A stretch of DNA of 12,474 nucleotides. Source: Dehalococcoidales bacterium. Lineage in GTDB: Bacteria; Chloroflexota; Dehalococcoidia; Dehalococcoidales; UBA2162. The stretch covers positions 1 through 12,474 of the forward strand of contig JAUSGV010000166.1 of assembly GCA_030648675.1 (NCBI GenBank). The letters run 5' to 3'. The position numbers and the translations under genes were made by a program. This document shows positions 1-7,283 of the stretch, one piece after another; position 1 is the first letter of the stretch; each line of letters begins with the position of its first letter. The notes beneath the pieces are model-generated. The model was not told the DNA's origin. It ran no database searches and saw only the letters and a program-made list of their open reading frames with translations.

Positions 1-2
1 TA

Positions 3-75
3 CGGATTGCTTCGTCGCTTCGCTCCTCGCAACGACGAAGAAAAGGAGTCTTTGCGAGCGAAGCGAAGCAATCCG
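3..75. repeat. Dispersed palindromic repeat, inverted pair
   Basis: Positions 3-32 read on the minus strand and 52-75 read on the plus strand are near-copies: both begin TTGCGAG and end GAAGCAATCCG, separated by a spacer of about 19 nt. The pair can fold into a long imperfect hairpin. It starts 3 nt beyond the stop codon of the DUF2007-like gene, so it could act as a 3' stabiliser or weak terminator for the minus-strand operon, but there is no U-tract on that strand. Related sequence recurs at 8164-8200. From memory, repeats of this GAGCGAAGCGA type are scattered through many Dehalococcoidia genomes. Confidence 0.75.
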
Positions 76-77
76 CC

Positions 78-362
78 TTATTTATCAGTTTTGTCAGGAG
101 GCTTTTCCGTGTCACCGGCTTCGTTGAGAGACGATAAAATCTGTTCAGCCTCTTGTGCTTTAGACGCCGGAGAGTAAATCTCACATAGGTCATCAGTGGC
201 AGGAACGCCGTAATTAAAATAATTGCGAGGTATTCTTTTTATTAATACATGGATACCGTTCTGTTCCAGTATGTCCGCCCACATGCCGGCAATGATTTCG
301 TTTGGAGCAGTTGCCACGTGTACCAGTGGGTCTTTATTCTTCCCGAACGGTGAAGTGCTCAT
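78..362 (-). CDS. DUF2007-like small protein (putative signal-transducing family)
   Basis: A 94-residue soluble protein with no signal peptide or membrane segment. Residues about 14-81 resemble the DUF2007 fold: an N-terminal strand (LVHVATAPN), a helix ending in DILEQNGI, a strand HVLIKR, and a C-terminal helix with a final strand region (LCEIYSP) before KAQEAEQIL. DUF2007 proteins are small alpha/beta domains with a proposed but unproven signalling or ligand-binding role. The last residues are charged and Pro/Lys-rich. The ATG shares its A with the ispG stop codon (TAATG), and no Shine-Dalgarno sequence precedes it, so translation is probably coupled to ispG. It is the last gene of the operon and is followed directly by a palindromic repeat. 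The family call rests on pattern and length only. The coding call is firmer because of the tight coupling. Confidence 0.7.
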   Translation of the reverse strand: MSTSPFGKNKDPLVHVATAPNEIIAGMWADILEQNGIHVLIKRIPRNYFNYGVPATDDLCEIYSPASKAQEAEQILSSLNEAGDTEKPPDKTDK

Positions 363-1423
363 TAACTGTCACAGTGGATCAGCCGATCCACCTGATTCAT
401 TAGTGCCGCGAGAAAGTCTTTCTCCTCTACCACCCCGATCTTTTCTCCCTTTTTAAAGAGTACGCCCTTACCTTTTCCGCAGGCAATGCCGATATCGGCG
501 TCCATCGCTTCTCCGGGGCCGTTGACCACGCAGCCCATGACCGCCACCTTGATCGGCTGGCTGATTTTCGTCAGTTCTTTTTCCACCGCCTGGGCGAGGC
601 CGATTATATCGACTTCCGTCCGCCCGCAAGAGGGGCAGCTTACCAGCACCGGCCCATGCTCGCGCAGATCCAGGCTTTTCAGAATCTCGTAGCCGGCGAA
701 TATTTCTTCGCGGGGAGGGGCGGTGAGGGAAACGCGAATGGTATCGCCGATTCCCAGGTAAAGCAGCGTCCCTATGCCCACGCTGGAACGGATGATACCG
801 GCTCGCGGCGTTCCGGCTTCGGTTATGCCGACGTGCAACGGGTAAGACGTCTTTTTCGCGATATCTTTATATGCTTCGATGGTTGTCGGTACGTCGAAGG
901 CTTTTAACGATATCTTGATGAGGTCGAAATCCAGACTCTCCAAGAGTTTTACCTGTTTTATGGCGGCCGCGACCAGCTTTTTCGCTGTGGTGAGCCTGGG
1001 ATTGAGGTCTTGGGGCAGGCTGCCGGCGTTCAGGCCGATGCGTATCGGCACCTGCCTTTCTTTGGCGGCGAGCACCACCTTTTTCACTTCTTCCGGATTG
1101 CCGATATTGCCCGGATTCAGGCGGAGAGCGTCGACTCCTGATTTTATCGCTTCGACCGCCAGCCGGTAATCGAAATGGATGTCGGCGATGAGCGGTATCG
1201 AGATACCCTTCTTTATGCGGGGGAGGGCTCTGGCGGCCTCCATATCCGGGACGGCCACGCGAATGATCTCGCAGCCGTACTCTGCCAATTCCTTTATCTG
1301 GTTGATTGTCGACCGCGCGTCTCGGGTATCGGTGTTGGTCATCGATTGAACAGCAATAGGAGCTCCGCCGCCGATGGTGACGTTACCGATGTGTATTTGT
1401 TTAGCGAGGCGACGAATTATCAT
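362..1423 (-). CDS. ispG: 4-hydroxy-3-methylbut-2-enyl diphosphate synthase (IspG/GcpE)
   Basis: IspG is the iron-sulfur enzyme that reductively converts 2-C-methyl-erythritol 2,4-cyclodiphosphate to HMBPP, the penultimate step of the MEP isoprenoid pathway, in the cytosol. The 353-residue protein opens with a TIM-barrel domain (VQSMTNTDTRD near residue 30, then IPLIADIHFDYRLA and ALRLNPGNIG). It ends with the iron-sulfur domain, whose cluster ligands are all visible: CPSC (C263, C266), C298 in GCVVNGPGE, and E305. These are offset by a constant seven residues from my recollection of the E. coli ligands. This is the compact bacterial form, without the inserted domain of plant and some bacterial enzymes. 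The ATG has no clear Shine-Dalgarno sequence. The gene follows rseP after a 257-nt gap of repeat-like DNA and overlaps the next gene by 1 nt. Confidence 0.96.
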   Translation of the reverse strand: MIIRRLAKQIHIGNVTIGGGAPIAVQSMTNTDTRDARSTINQIKELAEYGCEIIRVAVPDMEAARALPRIKKGISIPLIADIHFDYRLAVEAIKSGVDALRLNPGNIGNPEEVKKVVLAAKERQVPIRIGLNAGSLPQDLNPRLTTAKKLVAAAIKQVKLLESLDFDLIKISLKAFDVPTTIEAYKDIAKKTSYPLHVGITEAGTPRAGIIRSSVGIGTLLYLGIGDTIRVSLTAPPREEIFAGYEILKSLDLREHGPVLVSCPSCGRTEVDIIGLAQAVEKELTKISQPIKVAVMGCVVNGPGEAMDADIGIACGKGKGVLFKKGEKIGVVEEKDFLAALMNQVDRLIHCDS

Positions 1424-1455
1424 AGTTGATACTAAAAGGCGATTGACTTTATTTT

Positions 1456-1491
1456 CCCCTCACCTTAATCCTCTCCCGCAAGGGGAGAGGA
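1456..1491. repeat. Short palindromic intergenic repeat
   Basis: The segment runs CCCCTCACC, then a 9-bp perfect stem TCCTCTCCC (1469-1477) and GGGAGAGGA (1483-1491) around a GCAAG loop. From memory, this CCTCTCCC-GCAAG-GGGAGAGG element is a widespread dispersed repeat in many bacterial genomes and is not specific to this locus. It lies between rseP and ispG, 33 nt upstream of the ispG start, so it would fall in any ispG leader transcript. Confidence 0.7.
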
Positions 1492-1510
1492 AATGTTTAT
1501 GCGACTGGAT

Positions 1511-1582
1511 TCCGTGTTCCCGACTAAAGTGCCCCGATTCCAATCCTGTCATACGGGGCAGGACGGGACAGGCGAGCACGGA
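1511..1582. repeat. Nested imperfect inverted repeat
   Basis: Three stems are nested in order: TCCGTG (1511-1516) pairs with CACGGA (1577-1582), TCCCG (1518-1522) with CGGGA (1564-1568), and TGCCCCG (1530-1536) with CGGGGCA (1554-1560). The whole could fold as one interrupted hairpin of 72 nt in the rseP-ispG gap. It carries no coding potential that I can see. It may be a small non-autonomous repeat, a processing or stability hairpin in the operon mRNA, or part of a composite repeat together with the flanking elements. Confidence 0.55.
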
Positions 1583-1680
1583 AGGGTTTCGTATATTTTG
1601 GTTATTCGCATTTGTCGTTTGGAGTTTGTTTGGTTATTGTTTCTTGTATCTTTTATTTTTTATCTTTGCTTTTTACGTTT
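1583..1680. repeat. T-rich, strand-asymmetric intergenic segment (repeat-like)
   Basis: Counting 1591-1680 on the plus strand gives 56 T, 10 A, 16 G and 8 C, so the minus strand (the mRNA sense here) is strongly A-rich. The segment abuts the rseP stop codon. Its look, with motifs such as GGTTATTCGCATTTGTCG and GGAGTTTG, reminds me of low-complexity dispersed repeats found between genes in environmental Chloroflexota genomes. It holds no convincing gene. No terminator fold is visible directly after rseP. Confidence 0.45.
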
Positions 1681-2739
1681 TTAGGGTGTCAGATTCTGCC
1701 CGGTGATAATGCGAATAATGTCCTGGTAGGTAACTGCCAGCATGAAGAGAATAAACGCAATGAACCCGATCAAGTGTATCATGGCCTCGGTTCTCGGGTT
1801 GACTCGCTTTCCGCGGCGTGCCCATTCGACAACGACGAAGGCGATTCTGCCCCCGTCGAGAGCCGGCAGTGGGAACAGGTTGAAAATTGCCAGGTTCATG
1901 CTGAGGAAGGCCGTAAATTCCAGCAGGGCGCTGAAGCCGACCTTGATCGCTTCTCCTGTTATTTGAGCGATTCCCACCGGGCCGGTAACGCCGATCGGAG
2001 ACGTCCCGATAAACATACCGAGGATCGCGTTCTTGAACAAAGCGAGAGTTTCGAAGGACGTGACGAAACCCATGGGAATCGCCTTCCAGAACGGAAAATA
2101 TTCCTTGTAAATCGTGTAGTTCGGGGTGTCGACCACAAGCCCGGTCGGGCCTTGTCCCGCAGGCGGTTTCCACCGCGGCACGACTTGAACGGTCGAAGTG
2201 GTATTGTCGGCATGCTGTACGAGCAGGTCGACCTCTTTTCCCAGGTTGATTTGCAGATATCGGTTCAGGTCGCCGCTGCTGTTCAATTCTTTGCCGTTCA
2301 GTTTGCGCAGGATGTCGCCGGGTACGATACCGGCGTCGGCGGCGGGTGTACCGGGGGTTACCTGTTCGACCGTCACGTTTCCGGAGATTTGATTGTGCGG
2401 AACCATGAACGCCACGGAAAAGAGAATTATTGGCAGAAGGAAGTTCATGATCGAACCGGAAGCCAGGACGAGAAGCCTGATTGGAATGCTCTTCCCGGCA
2501 AGGCTTCCCGGCATCTTGGGGTCTTCCTCTCCCGCCAGTTTGACGTAACCGCCCAGAGGCAGCAGGTTTATGGAATAGGTGGTCTCTCCCCTTTTAATGG
2601 CGAATAATCGGGGAGGGAAGCCGATGCCGAACTCCGGAACTTTTACGCCGGCGGCACGGGCGGTAAAGAAATGTCCGAGTTCATGGGCTAATATCAAAAC
2701 CGCGATTACGGCGATGAAAGCGATTATGGTGATCAGCAT
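1681..2739 (-). CDS. rseP: RseP-type site-2 zinc metalloprotease (M50 family)
   Basis: An intramembrane zinc protease of the RseP/RasP type, which cleaves transmembrane segments of anti-sigma factors and leftover signal peptides. Of 352 residues, the first membrane segment carries the zinc site HELGH (H19, E20, H23), followed by the conserved GGYVKLAGEEDP loop and a second hydrophobic stretch around GSIMNFLLP (95-103). One PDZ domain spans about 122-190. A C-terminal membrane segment then holds the third zinc ligand in LPALDGGRI (D295), and a final hydrophobic helix ends near 343. A single PDZ domain is typical of Gram-positive and Chloroflexota forms, while the E. coli protein has two. The start ATG overlaps the dxr stop (ATGCTGA), giving a 7-nt overlap. 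The substrate cannot be told from this window. Confidence 0.95.
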   Translation of the reverse strand: MLITIIAFIAVIAVLILAHELGHFFTARAAGVKVPEFGIGFPPRLFAIKRGETTYSINLLPLGGYVKLAGEEDPKMPGSLAGKSIPIRLLVLASGSIMNFLLPIILFSVAFMVPHNQISGNVTVEQVTPGTPAADAGIVPGDILRKLNGKELNSSGDLNRYLQINLGKEVDLLVQHADNTTSTVQVVPRWKPPAGQGPTGLVVDTPNYTIYKEYFPFWKAIPMGFVTSFETLALFKNAILGMFIGTSPIGVTGPVGIAQITGEAIKVGFSALLEFTAFLSMNLAIFNLFPLPALDGGRIAFVVVEWARRGKRVNPRTEAMIHLIGFIAFILFMLAVTYQDIIRIITGQNLTP

Positions 2740-3878
2740 CGATAGGCTCCAGCGGCAAGTTCCATGGTTTTCTCTCTTGCCCAGGCATCAGCCGCCGCGA
2801 TTTCATCGAGAGAAGGGCGGAAGAGGGACTGGTGTTCGAACAGCAATTGTTCCACCAGACATGCGATATCGGTGAATTTTATCTGTCCCGACAGGAATAG
2901 CTCCACTGCTGTCTCGTCGGCGGCACAGAGGACGGCCGGATAGGTACCGCCGCGTTTTCCGGCTTCAACGGCCAATTTCAAGCAGGGGAACGACTCCATG
3001 TCGGGTGCTTCGAATGTCAGTTCCTTCGTTTTGTCCCAGTTCATTTTCGTTACATTCTGGTTCGGCCAGCGTTCCGGGTAAGACAGCGCGTATTGTATCG
3101 GCAGGCGCATATCAGGATGGCTTAATTGTGCCTTGGTCGAGCCGTCAGGGAATTCTACCATGGAATGGATTATGCTCTGGGGGTGGACGACGACGTCAAT
3201 CCGGTCGAAAGGCGTATCGAAAAGCCAGCGGGCTTCGATGATCTCCAGCCCTTTGTTCATCAGCGTTGCCGAGTCGATAGTGACTTTCCTCCCCATTTTC
3301 CAGGACGGATGTTTCAGGGCTTGCTGTGGCGTGACCGCTTCCAGTTCCGTCTTGGAATAATGACGGAAGGGCCCGCCCGATGCTGTCAAAATTATCCTGG
3401 CCGGTGGTTGGTTTTCGCCGCGGAGGCACTGCCAGATGGCGCTGTGCTCGCTGTCAATAGGCAGGATCCGAACGCCGTGTTTTTTCGCTTCGGTGGTGAT
3501 GATCTCACCGGCGGCTACCAGCGATTCTTTGTTAGCCAGTGCTACCGTTTTCCCGGCTTTGACCGCGGCCAAAGTCGGTGCCAGTCCGGCTTTTCCCGAA
3601 GCGGCGATCACCACCAGGTCTACTGTCGGATGACCGGCTAGTTCTTCGGGAGAAAGCTTTTCGCTGCCGGCAATATCAGTTTTAGCGTCTTTACCGCCGT
3701 GCCAGTAGAACTTCGGCTTGAATTCTTCGATCTGCTTGTTGAGCAGCTCTGTGTTCTGTCCGGCGGTTAGTCCGATTATCTCAAACCGTTGGGGGAAAGT
3801 CCTGATAATGTCGAGAGTTTGTTGTCCGATGGAACCGGTTGACCCGAGGATGGCGATTTTTTTTACCGGGTTACCCAT
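2733..3878 (-). CDS. dxr: 1-deoxy-D-xylulose 5-phosphate reductoisomerase (DXR)
   Basis: DXR converts 1-deoxy-D-xylulose 5-phosphate to 2-C-methyl-D-erythritol 4-phosphate with NADPH and a divalent metal, the first committed step of the MEP pathway. The 381-residue protein is close to the usual length. It shows the NADPH-binding ILGSTGSIGQQTLDI (9-23), ALANKESLVAAG (113-124), the metal ligands in PIDSEHSA (D142, E144), the substrate loop TASGGPF, KHPSWKMG, and IDSATLMNKGLE with the third ligand E212. The ATG at 3878 lies inside cdsA, a 16-nt overlap. A longer reading to 4067 is possible but would only re-read cdsA in another frame. No Shine-Dalgarno sequence precedes the start, which suggests coupling to cdsA. 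Its product pathway feeds UppS two genes upstream. Confidence 0.96.
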   Translation of the reverse strand: MGNPVKKIAILGSTGSIGQQTLDIIRTFPQRFEIIGLTAGQNTELLNKQIEEFKPKFYWHGGKDAKTDIAGSEKLSPEELAGHPTVDLVVIAASGKAGLAPTLAAVKAGKTVALANKESLVAAGEIITTEAKKHGVRILPIDSEHSAIWQCLRGENQPPARIILTASGGPFRHYSKTELEAVTPQQALKHPSWKMGRKVTIDSATLMNKGLEIIEARWLFDTPFDRIDVVVHPQSIIHSMVEFPDGSTKAQLSHPDMRLPIQYALSYPERWPNQNVTKMNWDKTKELTFEAPDMESFPCLKLAVEAGKRGGTYPAVLCAADETAVELFLSGQIKFTDIACLVEQLLFEHQSLFRPSLDEIAAADAWAREKTMELAAGAYRC

Positions 3879-4699
3879 AACATATAATAATATACCAGCA
3901 CTCCGGCGAACACAACGCTGTCCATGCGGTCGAGCAGGCCGCCGTGTCCCGGAAGCAGATGGCTCGAGTCTTTGACTCCCATGTTGCGCTTGAGCAAAGA
4001 CTCGATCAGGTCGCCGAATTGTCCGAAAACGCTGACCAGCAAGCCGAGAATAACCCCCTGCCACCACGGGATATTGATCTGGAGCGGCGTAGGAAGCGTG
4101 AAGAGGCAGGTAATGATTATCGCTCCGCAGATGCCGGCGATTGAGCCTTCCCAGGTTTTTGCGGGGCTGATAGTTGGTTCCAGTTTACGCCGTCCCCAGG
4201 TACGGCCGACAAAAAACGCCGCCGTATCCGAAGCGAAAGTGGCAAATAGAGCGAGCAACACCCAATTGCGTCCGTCCGTAGATCCGCGCAGGGCAACCAA
4301 ATAACTGAGCAGCCAGCCGGTGTACAGAACCCCCGCCATCGTCCATGCCCAACTGTTAAAGGCCTGCTCCCTCGGCCGTCGTATCAGCAGACCGATGAGG
4401 GAAAGCGTTATTGCAGAAGTTAACAGCGCCGGTGCCAGCAGTCCGGGGTCGAAATACGGCTTGATCATCGCCAGCAGTTCGGAATTGCGGCTGAGAATGA
4501 ACAAGAGCGTCCAGGCCATGCCGAAATAGGCAAGCTGGGGGACCTTGTCCAGCTTGACCAGCCGGTAGAATTCAAGAGCCGCGACGGCTCCCCAGGCGGC
4601 TACGAAAATGGTGAACGTGGGGATGGAGTTGTCATACCAAACGGCGGCTACCAGGATGGGAATCCCCACAATCGCGGTAAGAAATCTCTGTTTCATCAT
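3863..4699 (-). CDS. cdsA: Phosphatidate cytidylyltransferase (CDP-diglyceride synthase)
   Basis: CdsA makes CDP-diacylglycerol from phosphatidic acid and CTP at the cytoplasmic membrane, the branch-point precursor for phospholipids. The 278-residue protein is strongly hydrophobic, with about seven or eight membrane segments from residue 5 on. It carries SPAKTWEG in the central region. The C-terminal family signature covers about 234-261, running SLLKRNMGVKDSSHLLPGHG and then GLLDRMD, with the conserved K243-D244 and the following Asp residues. The start is ATG-ATG at 4699/4696, 2 nt after the uppS stop. The C-terminal 16 nt overlap dxr. The length is close to that of E. coli CdsA (about 285). 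Confidence 0.95.
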   Translation of the reverse strand: MMKQRFLTAIVGIPILVAAVWYDNSIPTFTIFVAAWGAVAALEFYRLVKLDKVPQLAYFGMAWTLLFILSRNSELLAMIKPYFDPGLLAPALLTSAITLSLIGLLIRRPREQAFNSWAWTMAGVLYTGWLLSYLVALRGSTDGRNWVLLALFATFASDTAAFFVGRTWGRRKLEPTISPAKTWEGSIAGICGAIIITCLFTLPTPLQINIPWWQGVILGLLVSVFGQFGDLIESLLKRNMGVKDSSHLLPGHGGLLDRMDSVVFAGVLVYYYMLWVTR

Positions 4700-4701
4700 G
4701 G

Positions 4702-5430
4702 CTATTGCCGTGCCTGTACCCGGCCGAAGCGCCGTTTTCTTTTGCTATAAGCTACGAGCGCTTTGTCCAGGTCTTCCCTGGTAAAGTCGGGCCAGAGGAC
4801 TTTCGAATAGAAGTTTTCGGCGTAAGCGGTCTGCCAGATAAGAAAATTACTGAGCCGTATCTCGTCGCCGGTGCGAATCATCAGGTCGACGTCGGGTAAT
4901 CCGGCAGTGTACAGATAGCGCCCGAAGAGCTTTTCATCTACCTTTTTCGGCTCGACTCCCTCTTCGATAAGACGGCGAACGGCATCGATTATCTCCGCCC
5001 GCCCCCCGTAATTGAAGGCCACGCTCAGGACCATCCCTGTATTCCTTTTCGTCAATTGGATTGCCCCGTTCACTGCGGCCTGAAGTCCTTTCGGTAGTTC
5101 TTTCAACCGTCCCAGGTGCTGGAATCTGACGTTTTTCTGGTGAATTTCCTGAACGTGAGCGTTGATAAATTCTTCGACGAGGTCGAAAAGTCCTTCCACT
5201 TCGGTTTCGGGACGTCCCCAGTTTTCCGTGGAAAAACCGTAAAGCGTGAAATACTTGAACGGGTAATCGCTGATGTATTCCAGCATGCGGTGCATGGTGG
5301 CGATACCGGCCTGGTGTCCGGCAAGACGGGGAAGTCCGTTTCGCTCCGCCCAGCGGCCGTTACCGTCCGGAACGAGGGCAACATGGGTTGGGAAAAGGGA
5401 AAGCTTTTGGGGCACGGCGGTTTTGGTCAT
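4702..5430 (-). CDS. uppS: Isoprenyl transferase / undecaprenyl diphosphate synthase (UppS)
   Basis: A cis-prenyltransferase that condenses isopentenyl diphosphate onto farnesyl diphosphate to give the C55 lipid carrier for cell-surface glycans. The 242-residue soluble protein has HVALVPDGNGRWAE with the metal-binding D22, then PRLAGHQAG, YGFSTENWGRP, FNYGGRAEI, and the C-terminal block PDVDLMIRTGDEIRLSNFL followed by WQTAYAENFY. VPDGNG replaces the more common IMDGNG, a mild change. The ATG at 5430 lies 22 nt after frr, with only a weak Shine-Dalgarno sequence. If the organism is a Dehalococcoidia member without a peptidoglycan wall, the lipid carrier would more likely serve surface-glycoprotein or other glycan assembly. 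That is inference. Confidence 0.95.
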   Translation of the reverse strand: MTKTAVPQKLSLFPTHVALVPDGNGRWAERNGLPRLAGHQAGIATMHRMLEYISDYPFKYFTLYGFSTENWGRPETEVEGLFDLVEEFINAHVQEIHQKNVRFQHLGRLKELPKGLQAAVNGAIQLTKRNTGMVLSVAFNYGGRAEIIDAVRRLIEEGVEPKKVDEKLFGRYLYTAGLPDVDLMIRTGDEIRLSNFLIWQTAYAENFYSKVLWPDFTREDLDKALVAYSKRKRRFGRVQARQ

Positions 5431-5452
5431 CGGTTTTTGCCAATGATCTAAC

Positions 5453-6010
5453 TTAGACCTGCCTGAGTTCGGTTTCCTTATCTTTTCCGGCCTGGTCAGT
5501 GCCGGCGATATGGGTGTCGGTGATCTTTTGCAGTTGTGCGGCCGCCTGCTTGTGCTGGTCCTGGGAGAGTTCCTTCTTTGTTTCCAGGGTTTTCAATTCC
5601 TCCAGCCCGTCGCGTCTCAGGTTCCTGATGGCGATCTTCCGTTCTTCGACGCGACGGTGGACGGACTTGATCAGTTCCTGTCTTCGTTCGTCGGAAAGCG
5701 GCGGAATGCTGATGCGGACCACGTTGCCGTCGTTGATGGGTGTCAGTCCGAGGTCGGAAGCCAGGATTGCCTTTTCGATCAATTTGATGGTGGACTTGTC
5801 CCAGGGTTGGATGACGAGAAGTTTGGCCTCCGCCACCGAAATACCGGCCAACTGGTTTATCGGCATCATCATGCCTTCGTAGTCTACTTTCACGTGTTCG
5901 ACGAGGGCCGGCGTTGCCCGCCCCGTGCGAATCGTCGCCAGTTCCGTCTTCAAACCCTCGACGGTCTTGCGCATTTTGTCTTCCGTGCTGCGTAAAGTAT
6001 TCATTGCCAT
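5453..6010 (-). CDS. frr: Ribosome recycling factor
   Basis: RRF works with EF-G to split the post-termination ribosome. The protein shows the family pattern throughout: TIRTGRATPALVEHVKVDY in the N-terminal part of the helical domain, then LAGISVAEAKLLVIQPWDK, SDLGLTPINDGNVVRISIPP, and the long C-terminal helix with RRVEERKIAIRNLRRDGLEE. I chose the ATG at 6010 because it gives 185 residues and aligns with E. coli RRF at the N-terminus, and because it follows the pyrH stop by 4 nt. An in-frame GTG at 6022, overlapping the pyrH end by 8 nt and giving 189 residues, and an ATG at 6004 are alternatives. None has a strong Shine-Dalgarno sequence. Confidence 0.95.
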   Translation of the reverse strand: MAMNTLRSTEDKMRKTVEGLKTELATIRTGRATPALVEHVKVDYEGMMMPINQLAGISVAEAKLLVIQPWDKSTIKLIEKAILASDLGLTPINDGNVVRISIPPLSDERRQELIKSVHRRVEERKIAIRNLRRDGLEELKTLETKKELSQDQHKQAAAQLQKITDTHIAGTDQAGKDKETELRQV

Positions 6011-6014
6011 ATCG

Positions 6015-6737
6015 TTACTCACTCGTTACAATCGTGCCGATAGTTTCGCCGCAGACAGCTCGTTCAATGCTTCGCGGTGTGTCCAGGTCGAAAACGATTA
6101 TCGGCAGTCCGTTCTCCAGACAAAGCGAAATGGCGGTCGTATCCATTACTTCCAGGCGCATGTTCAGCGCTTTAAGGTATGTCAAACGGTCGAACCTCTT
6201 GGCCTCAGGGTGCTTCCGCGGATCCTTATCATAAATACCGTCGACGCGGTATTTGGTCATGAGCAGGACATCCGCCCCGATCTCGATGCCCCGCAATGCG
6301 GCAGCGGTGTCAGTGGTCATATAGGGATTTCCCGTGCCGGCGGCAAAGATGACGACGCGGCCCTTCTCGAGGTGACGAATGGCGCGCCGCCGGATGTACG
6401 GCTCCGCTACCGAATGAATCTCGATCGCGGACTGTGTCCTGACATCCAGGCCTTCCGCTTCCAGGACATCCTGTAGAGATAGGGCATTGATGACTGTTGC
6501 CAGCATACCGGCATAATCAGCCGTTGCCCGGTCCATCCCGTTTCTCTCCGCTTCTGCTCCGCGCCAGATATTGCCGCCGCCGACCACGATGCCGACGCTA
6601 ACGCCCATTTCGGTAACCGGTTTGATTTTGCGGGCGATCTTTCTCAGCGTAGCAGCGTCGATGCCGTGCTTACCCCTGCCGGCGAAGGCTTCACCACTCA
6701 GTTTGAGTAGAACGCGCTTATACTTGGGAGGAGTCAT
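6015..6737 (-). CDS. pyrH: Uridylate kinase (UMP kinase)
   Basis: Bacterial UMP kinase phosphorylates UMP to UDP with ATP, feeding pyrimidine nucleotide and CTP supply. The 240-residue protein belongs to the amino-acid-kinase fold: VLLKLSGEAFAG at the N-terminus (phosphate binding), VVGGGNIWRG, DYAGMLATVINALSLQDVLE, FAAGTGNPYMTTDTAAALR, and ADVLLMTKYRVDGIYDKDPR near the nucleotide site. The ATG at 6737 is supported by a good Shine-Dalgarno sequence (AGGGGAGA, 9 nt upstream), and the gene starts 24 nt after tsf. It abuts frr at its 3' end. The order tsf-pyrH-frr is conserved across many bacteria. Confidence 0.97.
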   Translation of the reverse strand: MTPPKYKRVLLKLSGEAFAGRGKHGIDAATLRKIARKIKPVTEMGVSVGIVVGGGNIWRGAEAERNGMDRATADYAGMLATVINALSLQDVLEAEGLDVRTQSAIEIHSVAEPYIRRRAIRHLEKGRVVIFAAGTGNPYMTTDTAAALRGIEIGADVLLMTKYRVDGIYDKDPRKHPEAKRFDRLTYLKALNMRLEVMDTTAISLCLENGLPIIVFDLDTPRSIERAVCGETIGTIVTSE

Positions 6738-6761
6738 GAAAAACGTTCTCCCCTGACGAGC

Positions 6762-7265
6762 TTAGGACTCGCCCATTTCAAATCTGATGAACCGTTTTAC
6801 CTTGATGTTTTCGCCGAGTTTGGCGATTGACTGTTTGATATGGTCCTGAATGGTTATATCGGTGCACTTGATGAACGGCTGCTGCAGGAGGCAGACACCC
6901 TCGGTAAGGTCGGAACCGGCTGGAATTTCTTCTTTCGAAACAAACTGCGGATCCATTGCCGCAACCTGCATCGCCAAATCGTGTGCCAGTTGCTTGAATT
7001 CGGCGGTACGGGCGACAAAATCGGTCTCGCAGTTCAGTTCGACCAGGGCGCCGATGCGGCCCCCGGTGTGAACGTACGCTTCGACGATCCCCTGAGAGGT
7101 CGAGCGTTCCTTCTTCTTCTCTGCCTTGTAGAGGTTTCTCTCTTTCAGTATCGCGGCGGCTTTTTCAATATCGCCGTCGGTTTCAGCGAGGACGTTCCGG
7201 CAGTCCATGACTCCGGCCCCCGATTGTTCTCTTAATGTTTTGACGTTATCCGCCGTAATTTTCAA
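6762..7265 (-). CDS. tsf: Elongation factor Ts, short form
   Basis: EF-Ts is the guanine-nucleotide exchange factor that recycles EF-Tu. At 167 residues it is much shorter than E. coli EF-Ts (about 282) and resembles the single-core short forms seen in Thermus. The N-terminal UBA-like region is present (LREQSGAGVMDCRNVLAET, residues 11-29). It is followed by the signature CETDFVAR (79-86), whose TDFV contacts the EF-Tu G domain. A C-terminal part continues to residue 167. The start is TTG at 7265, with AGAGGAGA overlapping the rpsB stop as a rather distant Shine-Dalgarno sequence. The ORF is intact, so the short length looks native, not the result of truncation. Confidence 0.95.
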   Translation of the reverse strand: MKITADNVKTLREQSGAGVMDCRNVLAETDGDIEKAAAILKERNLYKAEKKKERSTSQGIVEAYVHTGGRIGALVELNCETDFVARTAEFKQLAHDLAMQVAAMDPQFVSKEEIPAGSDLTEGVCLLQQPFIKCTDITIQDHIKQSIAKLGENIKVKRFIRFEMGES

Positions 7266-7283
7266 TTCTAGTCTTAATCTCCT

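Noticed and set aside
1612..2607. Long open reading frame (331 codons) on the plus strand
   Set aside because: It lies almost wholly antisense to rseP, whose protein shows all expected motifs. The translation is Arg/Gln/Asp-rich without any recognisable domain, as expected for a mirror frame.
3879..4067. Upstream in-frame extension of dxr
   Set aside because: The extra 63 residues are Arg/Gly/Pro-rich and only re-read cdsA in another frame. DXR proteins start just before the GSTGSIG motif, which fits the ATG at 3878.
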